64,000 nt of DNA from Shewanella marinintestina (lineage in GTDB: Bacteria > Pseudomonadota > Gammaproteobacteria > Enterobacterales > Shewanellaceae): the NCBI RefSeq assembly GCF_023283845.1, contig NZ_JAKILC010000001.1:465998-529997 (forward strand). The letters run 5' to 3'. The notes beneath the pieces were generated by a model. It made no database searches and had not been told where the DNA came from. It saw only the letters and a program-made list of their open reading frames with translations. Both the position numbers and the translations under genes were made by a program. Positions 50,178-59,361 of this stretch are shown here, one piece after another (position 1 is the first letter of the stretch; each line of letters begins with the position of its first letter).

Positions 50178-51245
50178 ATGACCATTAAAACAGACGAACT
50201 CCGCACCTCCCTTTTATGTAAGGTGATCTCACCTGCACAACTCGCTGCAGAATACCCTTTAACACAAGATGCAGCAGACTATCTAGTCCAGCAACGCCGT
50301 GAAGTTGAAGCCATTATTAGTGGTGAAGACCAACGCCTTTTAGTCATTATTGGCCCTTGCTCAATTCATGACACTGAAGCGGCTCTTGATTATGCTAAAC
50401 GCTTAGCAGAACTACACCAGCAATATAAAGATGACTTATGTATCTTGATGCGTGTCTATTTTGAAAAGCCACGCACAACTGTCGGCTGGAAAGGGCTTAT
50501 CTCAGATCCTGATCTTGATGGCAGCTTTAGTCCTAATAAAGGCTTACGTAAAGCACGTCATCTATTACAGCAAATCACTGAACTAAAACTGCCGATTGCC
50601 ACTGAGTTTTTAGATATGGTTAACGGCCAGTATATTGCAGACTTGATCACTTGGGGCGCAATTGGTGCTCGTACCACTGAAAGTCAAATTCACCGCGAAA
50701 TGGCATCTGCGCTGTCATGCCCAGTTGGATTTAAAAATGGTACCAATGGCAGTATCGATATTGCCGTAGACGCCGTTCGTGCAGCACAAGCACCGCATAT
50801 TTTCTATTCGCCAGATAAAGATGGCGCGATGGCAGTTTACCGTACTCACGGTAACCCATTTGGTCATATTATTTTACGTGGTGGTAAAGAGCCAAACTAC
50901 CATGCTGAAGATATTGCAGCAGCAGCAGCACAACTTGACAGTGTTGGGGTAACCCAACGTATGGTTGTTGATTTTAGCCATGGTAATAGCCGCAAGATGC
51001 ATAAAGAGCAACTAAATGTCGCAGAATCTATTATGCAACAGATGGCTCAAGGCTCAACCGCTATTGCCGGCATTATGGCTGAAAGCTTCATTGAAGAAGG
51101 CAATCAAAAAGTTGTTGCAGGCGAAGAGCTTATTTACGGCAAGAGTATTACCGATGCTTGTATTCATTGGGAAGATTCGGTCGTATTACTGAAAGAGCTA
51201 GCTAAAGCATCACGAGCACGTATGGAATTGTTAGTACAAAATTAA
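50178..51245 (+). CDS. aroH: DAHP synthase (3-deoxy-7-phosphoheptulonate synthase), AroH-like
   Basis: 355 residues from the ATG at 50178 (a TTG two codons upstream is less likely). Type I DAHP synthase: LLVIIGPCSIHDTEAALDYA, RVYFEKPRTTVGWKGLISDPDLDGS, metal ligands Cys in GPCSIHD and His in VDFSHGNSRK. The opening KTDELRT and the length are closest to the Trp-sensitive AroH isozyme, but feedback specificity cannot be settled by reading. It commits PEP and erythrose-4-phosphate to aromatic synthesis. Confidence 0.9.
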   Translation: MTIKTDELRTSLLCKVISPAQLAAEYPLTQDAADYLVQQRREVEAIISGEDQRLLVIIGPCSIHDTEAALDYAKRLAELHQQYKDDLCILMRVYFEKPRTTVGWKGLISDPDLDGSFSPNKGLRKARHLLQQITELKLPIATEFLDMVNGQYIADLITWGAIGARTTESQIHREMASALSCPVGFKNGTNGSIDIAVDAVRAAQAPHIFYSPDKDGAMAVYRTHGNPFGHIILRGGKEPNYHAEDIAAAAAQLDSVGVTQRMVVDFSHGNSRKMHKEQLNVAESIMQQMAQGSTAIAGIMAESFIEEGNQKVVAGEELIYGKSITDACIHWEDSVVLLKELAKASRARMELLVQN

Positions 51246-51268
51246 GCTTTAACCAGTACTCAATAAAA

Positions 51269-51300
51269 GCGCATCAACTTACGGGTGGTGCGTTTTTTTA
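51269..51300 (+). terminator. Intrinsic terminator after aroH
   Basis: GCGCATCAAC / GTGGTGCG stem (some mismatches or G-U pairs) followed by a seven-T run. Confidence 0.7.
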
Positions 51301-51417
51301 TGCTTTAACATTATAACGATTTAGCTCCACAGCCTAAACTCAAGAATGGCAACCTGTTATAAAATTACAAAAACGGCTATAATCTCGCCTCTTCAAAGCA
51401 TAACCATAGGTTGCCGT

Positions 51418-51846
51418 ATGCCACTAACTCAAACTCCCCAGCAATTTCCTGACGATGTAGCCCATAGAGTTGAACAATCTGAAGCTCGTGTAATTAAAGC
51501 TGTGTTCCCGTCAATTACTAACCACCACAACACCCTTTTTGGCGGTGAAGCCTTAGCTTGGATGGATGAAACCGCTTTTATTGCTGCAACGCGTTTTTGC
51601 CGTAAAACATTGGTAACGGTAAGTTCAGATAGAATCGACTTTAATAAACCTATTCCAGCGGGTTCTTTAGCCGAAATTATTGCCAGAGTTATTCATGTAG
51701 GTAATACTTCAATCAAAGTTGAAGTGAATATTTTCGTCGAAGATATGTACCAAGATCTTCGAGACCATGCTATTCGTGGCGTGTTTACATTTGTAGCTGT
51801 TGATGAGCAAAGAAAGCCGACTGTAGTTTGGCCGCCTCATCGTTAA
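51418..51846 (+). CDS. Acyl-CoA thioesterase, hotdog fold
   Basis: 142 residues from the ATG at 51418. The hotdog core shows VFPSITNHHNTLFGGEALAWMDETAFIAATRF with the catalytic Asn/Asp region, and VTVSSDRIDFNKPIPAGSLAEI, as in YciA-like and cytosolic acyl-CoA hydrolases. It cleaves acyl-CoA to free acid and CoA; chain-length preference is unknown. It is monocistronic. Confidence 0.9.
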   Translation: MPLTQTPQQFPDDVAHRVEQSEARVIKAVFPSITNHHNTLFGGEALAWMDETAFIAATRFCRKTLVTVSSDRIDFNKPIPAGSLAEIIARVIHVGNTSIKVEVNIFVEDMYQDLRDHAIRGVFTFVAVDEQRKPTVVWPPHR

Positions 51847-52144
51847 TTTGCCTTTCTCGATAAACTGTTCTCCTTTTCATAATGAGTACCAACTATCGTC
51901 TACATCAAGCTATCAACCAAGGGGTAACTCTATACTCCTTGGTGATCTCTCTTTCCTCTTACTTAGGCAATCAACCTCAAAAATTTCACTAAATCAATTA
52001 CAATCAGCAATATCGACTAAAGTCTAACTTCGGTAATTATTTTAACAAATAATAACTTTTCCGGCTTAAAGCCATAGAACCCGTAGTCATTTTTCTGCTA
52101 CATTGAACTATCTTCACGTGCAACCAAAACAACCCTATAAAGCC

Positions 52145-52804
52145 ATGAAGCCTGAAAATTTAAATATAATAATTGCAGATGACCACCCGTTATTTCGGAA
52201 CGCGCTTAGACAAGCACTCTCGTCTGAGTTTACTAATACTCAATGGTTTGAAGCTGATAGCGCTGATGCGCTACAAGCCTTAATCGAAAATAATGACATT
52301 GAATACGATGCAGTGTTGTTAGACCTTCAAATGCCTGGCTCTCATGGTTATTCAACTTTGATCCATTTAAGAACACATTTTCAAGATTTACCCGTGGTGG
52401 TGATCTCTGCCCACGAAGACAGTCTAACCATAAGCCGCGCCATTCATTATGGTAGTTCAGGCTTTATTCCAAAATCATCTTCAATGGAAACTTTAGCTGA
52501 AGCGCTAGAAGCAGTCTTAATGGGTGATGTTTGGTTGCCTCAAGGTGTTGAGCTACAAGAGATCAATGAAGATGAGACAAACCAGATGGCAAGTAAACTG
52601 GCAGATCTCACCCCTCAGCAATACAAAGTACTGCAAATGTTTGCCGAAGGTCTGTTAAACAAGCAAATTGCTTATGATCTCGGTGTATCAGAAGCAACGA
52701 TTAAAGCCCATGCTACTGCAATATTTAGAAAGCTTGGTGTGAGAAACCGCACTCAAGCAGTGATAGCCTTACAACAACTTGAAATGGATAAAGTAGATAT
52801 TTAA
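52145..52804 (+). CDS. crbR: CrbR-like LuxR-family response regulator
   Basis: 219 residues from the ATG at 52145; an upstream in-frame TTG would add 14. The receiver domain has IIADDHPLFRNAL, phosphoacceptor Asp in VLLDLQMPG and a conserved Lys in GFIPKSS. A LuxR-type helix-turn-helix ends the protein: LTPQQYKVLQMFAEGLLNKQIAYDLGVSEATIKAHATAIFRKLGVRNRTQA. In Vibrio, CrbR activates acs on signal from CrbS. The CrbS-like kinase and acs lie about 1 and 4.4 kb downstream, which supports the same pairing (inference). Confidence 0.82.
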   Translation: MKPENLNIIIADDHPLFRNALRQALSSEFTNTQWFEADSADALQALIENNDIEYDAVLLDLQMPGSHGYSTLIHLRTHFQDLPVVVISAHEDSLTISRAIHYGSSGFIPKSSSMETLAEALEAVLMGDVWLPQGVELQEINEDETNQMASKLADLTPQQYKVLQMFAEGLLNKQIAYDLGVSEATIKAHATAIFRKLGVRNRTQAVIALQQLEMDKVDI

Positions 52805-53178
52805 TTCACTTTGTTTAGCCCATACTGAAAACCGCAACTAAGCATAGCTTGCGGTTTTTTATGCTGACCTTTGGACGTTGCTTTATCAAAGTAAAAGCTC
52901 ATCTTGTTAAAGTAGCTCTCTATTACATCTGTAATATCGATTCTCAATACCACCACCGCTTACGACATTCCATTTGCCTACACAGATGCAAGCTATTCCG
53001 GCGAGTATTGTGTTTACTTCATTCTAAGCAATAACTTGTCGAGATAAAATTCAGCGACTATCTTCAATAGTAGGTTCTATATTTCAACTCAGCCAATCGT
53101 GCATTGTCTCGTGCTGCACCACAGTATTTTCCGTGGATAAGATAAGCAAAACTGACTACTTACAACCAAGGAAGTGAC
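52805..53178. other. Gap between crbR and the repeat lipoprotein gene
   Basis: About 370 bp holding the terminator at 52828-52860 and, presumably, the lipoprotein promoter. A 61-residue ORF here has no coding character. Confidence 0.6.
52828..52860 (+). terminator. Intrinsic terminator after crbR
   Basis: AAAACCGCAA / TTGCGGTTTTTT stem with an 11-base loop. Confidence 0.85.
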
Positions 53179-53511
53179 ATGAAAAAACTCGGTTTGATTA
53201 TGATTGTTTTAACCCTCAGTGCCTGCGCCTCGGCACCTGCAACCTGGAAAGGTATGTCTGAAAGAGATATTGCCGCCTGGAAAGAGATTGGATTCAATGC
53301 TGAGCAAGCTCAAGCGTGGAATGGTGCAGGTTTTGATGCAAAACAATCAAGCTCTTGGTCCAAAGCTGGATTTAATTTAGAAAATGCCCAAAGTTGGAAA
53401 AATCAATCTTTCAATCCTGAAGAGGCTCAGAGCTGGAAAACAGGAGGTTTTGACTTAGAAACGGCTGTTGAATCCAGAGACAAAGGCCTAACCCCTGTAA
53501 AAATAGAATAA
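53179..53511 (+). CDS. Lipoprotein built from 13-residue tandem repeats
   Basis: 110 residues with a strong AAGGAAG site before the ATG. Signal peptide with lipobox LSAC (Cys16), then a mature region made almost wholly of about five 13-residue repeats of the form W-x3-G/S-F-N/D-x3-(A/S)-x2 (for example SWSKAGFNLENAQ and SWKNQSFNPEEAQ). The regular Trp/Phe spacing suggests short stacked helices that present an aromatic face. I do not recognise a named family. It lies between the crbR-like and crbS-like genes and points toward the latter. Confidence 0.8.
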   Translation: MKKLGLIMIVLTLSACASAPATWKGMSERDIAAWKEIGFNAEQAQAWNGAGFDAKQSSSWSKAGFNLENAQSWKNQSFNPEEAQSWKTGGFDLETAVESRDKGLTPVKIE

Positions 53512-53554
53512 TCATGACTAGCTTTATTAAAACCTTTAAGACTAAATAACAAAC

Positions 53555-53587
53555 AAAAAAGGTACGCCAATGGCGTACCTTTTCTTT
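53555..53587. terminator. Bidirectional terminator between repeat lipoprotein and crbS
   Basis: AAAAAAGGTACGCC / GGCGTACCTTTTCTTTT stem with a 3-base loop between convergent genes. Confidence 0.9.
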
Positions 53588-53646
53588 TTATCTGAACTAA
53601 ACGACTTTAATGCGAGTACAGACTTCACTAGCACAAAATTGGTAAG

Positions 53647-56600
53647 TTAAGATTTTTTCACCAAACTCGATATAAGTGCTCTTAATGCAGCAGGCTTTAC
53701 CATTTTCGCCATATAGTGATATCCCCTTTTATGCATATCATCAATTAAGTCTTTTCGCGTGTTAGCGGTAATAAGGATCCCTGGTAGTTGTTCACCATAT
53801 AAGCTACGGATCCCATCCATTGCATCAACGCCATTTTGACCATCGTCTAAATGATAATCTGCGAGAACAATATCTGGAGCGACGCCTTTAAGCCCAAGTT
53901 TAATGCGTGCATCGGCTAAATCCTTTGCACAAACCACTTCACATTGCCAACGACTCAGCAAACTTTCTAAGCCCGCTAGAATCGCTTCCTCGTTATCAAT
54001 ACAAAGTACTTTCACACCTGCTAATGGTTGCAGTAATGAGGGAGCTTTCTTCACTTTAGGCGTGCTGACTTTAACCCCAATAGGAACTCTGATTGAGAAC
54101 ACTGAGCCTTTGCCCAGCTCAGAGCTCACACTTATCTCATGTGAGAGCACTCGGCTTATACGATCTGCAATTGCCAACCCTAGCCCTAATCCATTAACAC
54201 TCTTACTTTCTGGGTTATCTAAACGCTTAAACTCTTTAAAAATTTCTGAAGTTTCACTTTCATCAATACCACAACCAGTGTCTATCACTTGAATTTCAAG
54301 TTCAGCGCCTCTGCGCCGACATCCCAGCAGCACTCGATTACCTTTAGCGTAGCGATAGGCATTAGTTAAGAAGTTTTGAAGGACTCGGCGCAATAAGCTA
54401 GGATCTGAGTTGATGGTGGCTGAACTTGAAATGCAACTAAATTTGATTGAGCAATCTTTAGACATTGCATCAAACTCTACAGCTAGGCCATCGATTAAAT
54501 CCGCAATAGAAAAATCGCGTCGATTAACATCAACCATGCCCGAATCAAGCTTTGAAATATCAAGCAAGTCCGTTAACAGCTCACCAGCAATTTTAAGGGA
54601 GCTATTAACATGGTTAAGTGTCGTTTTCCCCTCTTGGTCAAGATTTGGATATTGCGACAACGATGCTGTAAATAGTCTCGCGGCATTCAGAGGCTGCATA
54701 AGATCATGGCCGACTGCCGCCAGGAAACGACTTTTAGATGCATTCGCCATCTCTTCTTGCGCTTTTGCCTCTAACAACTGACTATTAAGCAAAGATAACT
54801 CATATGTACGTTCTTGCACTCTCGCTTCAAGTGTTTCATTCGCTTCTTGCAGTGCTTTTGCTTGCAAACGGTATTGAGTGATATCAGTAAAGGTCATTAC
54901 AAAGCCACCATCAGGCATTGGATTTCCTTGAATTTTAATTACCTTACCATCTCGACGTTGCCGTTCTGATACATGGGGGGTGCCGTTACGCATATGCTGA
55001 ACACGCTTTTCTACTTGCGAATCGATGTCACCTTCACCGCAATAGCCCCTCTCTGCATTAAAACGCACCACATCGCTAATGGGCATTCCAGCTTGCAAAA
55101 ACTGATCAGGGTAATCATAAAGCTCTGCATACCTGTAGTTCCAAGCGACTAAATTCAAGTCGTTATCAACAACGCTCATACCTTCATAAGCATGTTCAAT
55201 TGCACCACGTAACATATCTTGGCTTAGAATAATTTTTGATGATGCCTCATCAACCAAACTAAACACCTCATCCAGCGCTAAATCTCGCCCTTGAAGAACT
55301 GAGTCCAATACTAATGAAGCACTCGATGCACCTAACACACCAGCTAACATATGTTCGGTATGAGCGATAAGCTCCGGTGGTGCAGCTTTATGCCAGCTAT
55401 CACTTTTAACCGCATCTTCTGAAAAGGCTGAAAAACTTTCATAAGCACGTGTAGGGCTCACAAACCGACTCGCCAATATCAACAAATCTTGCTGAGAAAC
55501 TGGTGCAGTTTTACGGTTGGTATCTTTTTTCAACGCACCAGGTGTAACAAAAGCACTGGCCTGCATTCTCTCCACGACACCCGCTCGAAACCACACTGAA
55601 CCCAGCATATAACAGGCGCAGTTTGCCAATAAGGCAATAAGAATGTCGCGAACATTAGGCGTAATAGAATCTAATAGGCCAAATTCAGTGGTTACAATAG
55701 CTGGGGAGTTAACTGCCCCCTGTAGCAGGATATAACACCAGCTACCAAAGCCAACAGACAGCCCAAGAAATACTCCACTGCGGTTACCATGCTTCCAATA
55801 CATACCACCAATTAACGCTGGTGCAAGTTGGGCAAATGCGCCAAAAGATAACATGCCTAAAGATGACAGCGAGTCATTATCCATAAAGGATAGATAACTG
55901 AAATATCCTAAACCGAGTATTAATATGATTGCTAAGCGCCGCGCATTTAATAAAAGTTGTGAAAACTGACTGAAATTACGCGCTTTTATTTGCCCAGTTC
56001 GCAGCATTAATGGCACTAACCACTCATTACTCACCATTACGCTAATAGTAACAACAGCAACAATGACCATACCGGTAGCAGCAGACAAGGTACCTAACAG
56101 TGCAACAACGGCTAGCCAAGGCTGATCTAATGCCAAAGGCAAATTAATCACATAAGTATCAGCTGCCACTGCATCACCTAGTAACAATTTGCCAGCTAGA
56201 GCAAGCGGCGCAACAAACATACCGAAAAGTAATAAATACAGAGGAAATAACCAACGCGCTTTTAAGATGGTGTTTTCATTTTCACATTCCACCATCATCA
56301 CGTGGAACTGCCTCGGCATACACAAAAAGGCCGCCATACCAACAAGTAATTCCGGCATTAAAGATTCAATACGCAGATTAGGATTGTTTATTAAATCCCC
56401 TTCTGACGCTTGTTGCCAAATATCACCAAAGCCATCAAATACGCCAAAGCTAATAACAATACCTACGAGTAAAAAAGCACCTAACTTAACCAAAGATTCG
56501 AATGCAATGGCTAACATCATCCCAGGGTTGTGCTCAGTAGCATCGAGCTTACGCGTGCCAAATAATATTGCGAAAACCGCTAATATGGCGGTAATGATGA

Positions 56601-57075
56601 GTGAGACTTTAGCGCCATCAAATAAAGCACCGTCCGGTTGAAATAAATTAAGGCTAAACACCATAGCTTTTAGCTGTAATGCGATATACGGCATGATGCC
56701 AAATAGAGCAATAAGGGTAACGATGGCTGCGAGTAGTTGTGATTTGCCGTAGCGTGCAGCAATAAAGTCCGCCACTGAGGTGATATTTTGTGCTTTGGAA
56801 ACAATGACCATTTTACGTAATAGGCCAAAACCAAACGTAAATATCACTATCGGACCAATGAAAATCGGTAAAAAGGACCAAAGATCTTGTGCTGACTGAC
56901 CAACGGTACCGAGAAAGCTCCATGATGAACAATACACAGCCAAACTTAAACCGTAAATCCAAGTCTGCATGCGCTTAGTTATGCCACTAAACCAACGCTC
57001 AGCACCCCAGGCGATAAGGAATAAAAGCAATACATAAACGATGGCTATGGTGCCAACCAAAACAGTTAAATTCAT
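53647..57075 (-). CDS. crbS: CrbS-like sodium/solute symporter-hybrid histidine kinase
   Basis: 1142 residues. About the first 500 are a sodium/solute-symporter (SLC5-like) domain with a dozen or more hydrophobic helices. A PAS domain (YEGMSVVDNDLNLVAWNYRYAELYDYP) and a coiled coil lead to the kinase core with phosphoacceptor His790 in VGHDLMQPLNAARLF, ATPase motifs DTGCGIDE and GLGLGLAIADRI, and a C-terminal receiver with IVLADYHLDDGQNG. The architecture is that of CrbS/CbrA sensors. Next to acs and a CrbR-like regulator, it most likely senses or transports a metabolite and triggers acetate uptake. Confidence 0.9.
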   Translation of the reverse strand: MNLTVLVGTIAIVYVLLLFLIAWGAERWFSGITKRMQTWIYGLSLAVYCSSWSFLGTVGQSAQDLWSFLPIFIGPIVIFTFGFGLLRKMVIVSKAQNITSVADFIAARYGKSQLLAAIVTLIALFGIMPYIALQLKAMVFSLNLFQPDGALFDGAKVSLIITAILAVFAILFGTRKLDATEHNPGMMLAIAFESLVKLGAFLLVGIVISFGVFDGFGDIWQQASEGDLINNPNLRIESLMPELLVGMAAFLCMPRQFHVMMVECENENTILKARWLFPLYLLLFGMFVAPLALAGKLLLGDAVAADTYVINLPLALDQPWLAVVALLGTLSAATGMVIVAVVTISVMVSNEWLVPLMLRTGQIKARNFSQFSQLLLNARRLAIILILGLGYFSYLSFMDNDSLSSLGMLSFGAFAQLAPALIGGMYWKHGNRSGVFLGLSVGFGSWCYILLQGAVNSPAIVTTEFGLLDSITPNVRDILIALLANCACYMLGSVWFRAGVVERMQASAFVTPGALKKDTNRKTAPVSQQDLLILASRFVSPTRAYESFSAFSEDAVKSDSWHKAAPPELIAHTEHMLAGVLGASSASLVLDSVLQGRDLALDEVFSLVDEASSKIILSQDMLRGAIEHAYEGMSVVDNDLNLVAWNYRYAELYDYPDQFLQAGMPISDVVRFNAERGYCGEGDIDSQVEKRVQHMRNGTPHVSERQRRDGKVIKIQGNPMPDGGFVMTFTDITQYRLQAKALQEANETLEARVQERTYELSLLNSQLLEAKAQEEMANASKSRFLAAVGHDLMQPLNAARLFTASLSQYPNLDQEGKTTLNHVNSSLKIAGELLTDLLDISKLDSGMVDVNRRDFSIADLIDGLAVEFDAMSKDCSIKFSCISSSATINSDPSLLRRVLQNFLTNAYRYAKGNRVLLGCRRRGAELEIQVIDTGCGIDESETSEIFKEFKRLDNPESKSVNGLGLGLAIADRISRVLSHEISVSSELGKGSVFSIRVPIGVKVSTPKVKKAPSLLQPLAGVKVLCIDNEEAILAGLESLLSRWQCEVVCAKDLADARIKLGLKGVAPDIVLADYHLDDGQNGVDAMDGIRSLYGEQLPGILITANTRKDLIDDMHKRGYHYMAKMVKPAALRALISSLVKKS

Positions 57076-57250
57076 AGGGTTCTCTTTTTTTTAAACTATT
57101 TTGCGGTAAAAATGTTATGAAATCCAGCCGAATTGAAATTACAACCAACTAAAAAATAAGGGAAATATATTACTAGACCAAGGTCTAATAGAGAAAGTCC
57201 CCTATCCCAATTCATACTCAGCTTACGCATTATTAGATAAGGGAAGCCCA

Positions 57251-59203
57251 ATGAGCATGCAGTCTCTCTACAAAGTTCCAAGTGAAATCGCAGAAAACGC
57301 ACTTGTAAACGACGAACAATATAAAAAAATGTATCAGGAGTCGATTGTCAATCCTGAAGGTTTCTGGAGAGAACACGGCAACCGTATCGACTGGATTAAA
57401 CCTTTTACTAAGGTAAAGAAAACCTCTTTCGATGACCACAATCTATTCATTAAGTGGTTTTATGACGGCACGCTCAACGCTTCAGCTAACTGTTTAGACA
57501 GACACTTAGAAAACAATGCCGACAAACTGGCAATTATCTGGGAAGGCGACGACGCTAAAGATCAACGCACATTGACTTATGGTCAGCTTCATACCGAAGT
57601 GTGTAAATTTGCTAACGCACTACGCAGCCAAGGTGTACGTCGCGGAGAAGTCGTAACAATCTATATGCCTATGGTGCCAGAAGCAGCTGTAGCCATGCTA
57701 GCTTGTGCTCGTATTGGTGCGATTCACTCAGTTGTATTTGGTGGCTTTTCACCGGATTCAATTGCATCGCGTGTTATCGACGGAAACTCAAAAGTCGTGA
57801 TTACCGCTGATGAAGGTGTCCGTGGCGGCCGCATTATTCCGTTAAAAGCCAATATTGATGAAGCACTTTCACATCCTGATGTCACTTGCGTTGAAAAAGT
57901 CATCGTGATGAAACGCACTGGCGGCGATATCAATTGGGTCGAAGGTCGTGATATCTGGTGGGAGTCACTAATGGAAACCGCCTCTGAGCACTGTATTGCA
58001 GAAGAGATGGGCGCAGAAGATCCATTATTTTTACTCTATACCTCAGGTTCAACTGGCAACCCTAAAGGTGTTTTACATACCACTGGTGGTTATATGGTTT
58101 ATGCCGCCATGACTCACGAGTATGTATTTGACTACAAAGAAAACGAAGTTTACTGGTGTACAGCCGATGTAGGTTGGATTACTGGTCACTCATACATGGT
58201 TTACGGCCCGCTTGCTAACGGCGCAACGGTCCTTATCCATGAAGGCGTTCCTAATTACCCAAGCCCTGCACGCTTAGGTGAAATGATTGATCGTCATAAC
58301 GTCAATATTCTTTATACCGCTCCAACACTTATCCGTGCATTAATGGCCGAAGGTAAAGAGCAGTTTGACGGCTTTGATGGTAGCTCACTTCGTATTATGG
58401 GATCTGTAGGCGAACCGATTAACCCTGAAGCATGGCGCTGGTATAACGATGTAATTGGTCATGAAAAGTGCCCGATCGTTGATACTTGGTGGCAAACAGA
58501 GACTGGTGGAATTTTGATTAGTCCGCTTCCAGGCGCAACTGATACCAAGCCTGGTTCAGCGACTCGCCCATTCTTTGGTGTTCAGCCTGCACTGGTTGAT
58601 AACATGGGCAACATCGTTGAAGGCGCTAATGAAGGTAACTTGGTAATACTAGATTCTTGGCCGGGACAAATGCGTACCGTATTTGGCGACCATGATAGAT
58701 TTGTACTCACCTATTTTAAAACCTTTAGAGGTATGTATTTTACTGGTGACGGTGCTAAACGTGATGAAGATGGTTATTACTGGATCACTGGCCGTGTTGA
58801 TGACGTGATCAACGTATCAGGCCACCGTTTAGGTACAGCAGAAGTAGAAAGTGCTCTAGTTGCTCATGAGCAAGTTGCAGAAGCCGCTGTTGTTGGTTAT
58901 CCCCATGATATTAAAGGACAAGGCATTTACGCATACGTTACGCTAACAAAAGGTACCGTAGAAACTGAAGAACTTCGTCAACAACTACGCCAATGGGTTA
59001 GAAAAGAGATTGGTGCGCTTGCCACTCCAGATCTTATTCAATGGGCAGGCGGCTTACCTAAGACACGTTCAGGCAAGATTATGCGTCGCTTCTTACGTAA
59101 AATTGCCGCGAACGAAGTCACAAACTTAGGTGACTCGTCAACACTGGCAGATCCAGCTGTGATTGACACCTTGATTGAGAGTCGCCTCAATCGCAGTGAA
59201 TAA
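57251..59203 (+). CDS. acs: Acetyl-CoA synthetase (AMP-forming)
   Basis: 650 residues. The A3 loop is [31 protein letters not shown] and [20 protein letters not shown] follow, and the C-terminal catalytic Lys609 is in [11 protein letters not shown], the site of Pat acetylation in relatives. It makes acetyl-CoA from acetate, ATP and CoA. It is divergent from the crbS-like gene with about 175 bp between, where the CrbR-like regulator would act. Confidence 0.98.
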   Translation: MSMQSLYKVPSEIAENALVNDEQYKKMYQESIVNPEGFWREHGNRIDWIKPFTKVKKTSFDDHNLFIKWFYDGTLNASANCLDRHLENNADKLAIIWEGDDAKDQRTLTYGQLHTEVCKFANALRSQGVRRGEVVTIYMPMVPEAAVAMLACARIGAIHSVVFGGFSPDSIASRVIDGNSKVVITADEGVRGGRIIPLKANIDEALSHPDVTCVEKVIVMKRTGGDINWVEGRDIWWESLMETASEHCIAEEMGAEDPLFLLYTSGSTGNPKGVLHTTGGYMVYAAMTHEYVFDYKENEVYWCTADVGWITGHSYMVYGPLANGATVLIHEGVPNYPSPARLGEMIDRHNVNILYTAPTLIRALMAEGKEQFDGFDGSSLRIMGSVGEPINPEAWRWYNDVIGHEKCPIVDTWWQTETGGILISPLPGATDTKPGSATRPFFGVQPALVDNMGNIVEGANEGNLVILDSWPGQMRTVFGDHDRFVLTYFKTFRGMYFTGDGAKRDEDGYYWITGRVDDVINVSGHRLGTAEVESALVAHEQVAEAAVVGYPHDIKGQGIYAYVTLTKGTVETEELRQQLRQWVRKEIGALATPDLIQWAGGLPKTRSGKIMRRFLRKIAANEVTNLGDSSTLADPAVIDTLIESRLNRSE

Positions 59204-59235
59204 GTGATTTTCTATCAGACAAAGGTTGACCACCT

Positions 59236-59260
59236 AGCCCCTTCTAAAGGGGCTTTTTTT
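59236..59260 (+). terminator. Intrinsic terminator after acs
   Basis: AGCCCC / GGGGCT stem, 7-base loop, followed by a T run. Confidence 0.85.
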
Positions 59261-59361
59261 ATACCTGTTGTTAATTCAGTTATTATCAGAAAAAGATTAA
59301 TTAATATTTCGCTTATATCATATCAATAAGTATGGGATCATTTCGTTTATAAAATTGATTT

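Noticed and set aside
52849..53034. 61-residue ORF after crbR
   Set aside because: It begins inside a terminator hairpin and shows no coding pattern.
53903..54292. 129-residue ORF opposite the crbS-like gene
   Set aside because: Antisense shadow of the ATPase and receiver regions, which carry intact motifs on the minus strand.
56189..56641. 150-residue ORF opposite the crbS-like gene
   Set aside because: It lies antisense to the membrane part of the symporter domain; composition mirrors the helices on the other strand.
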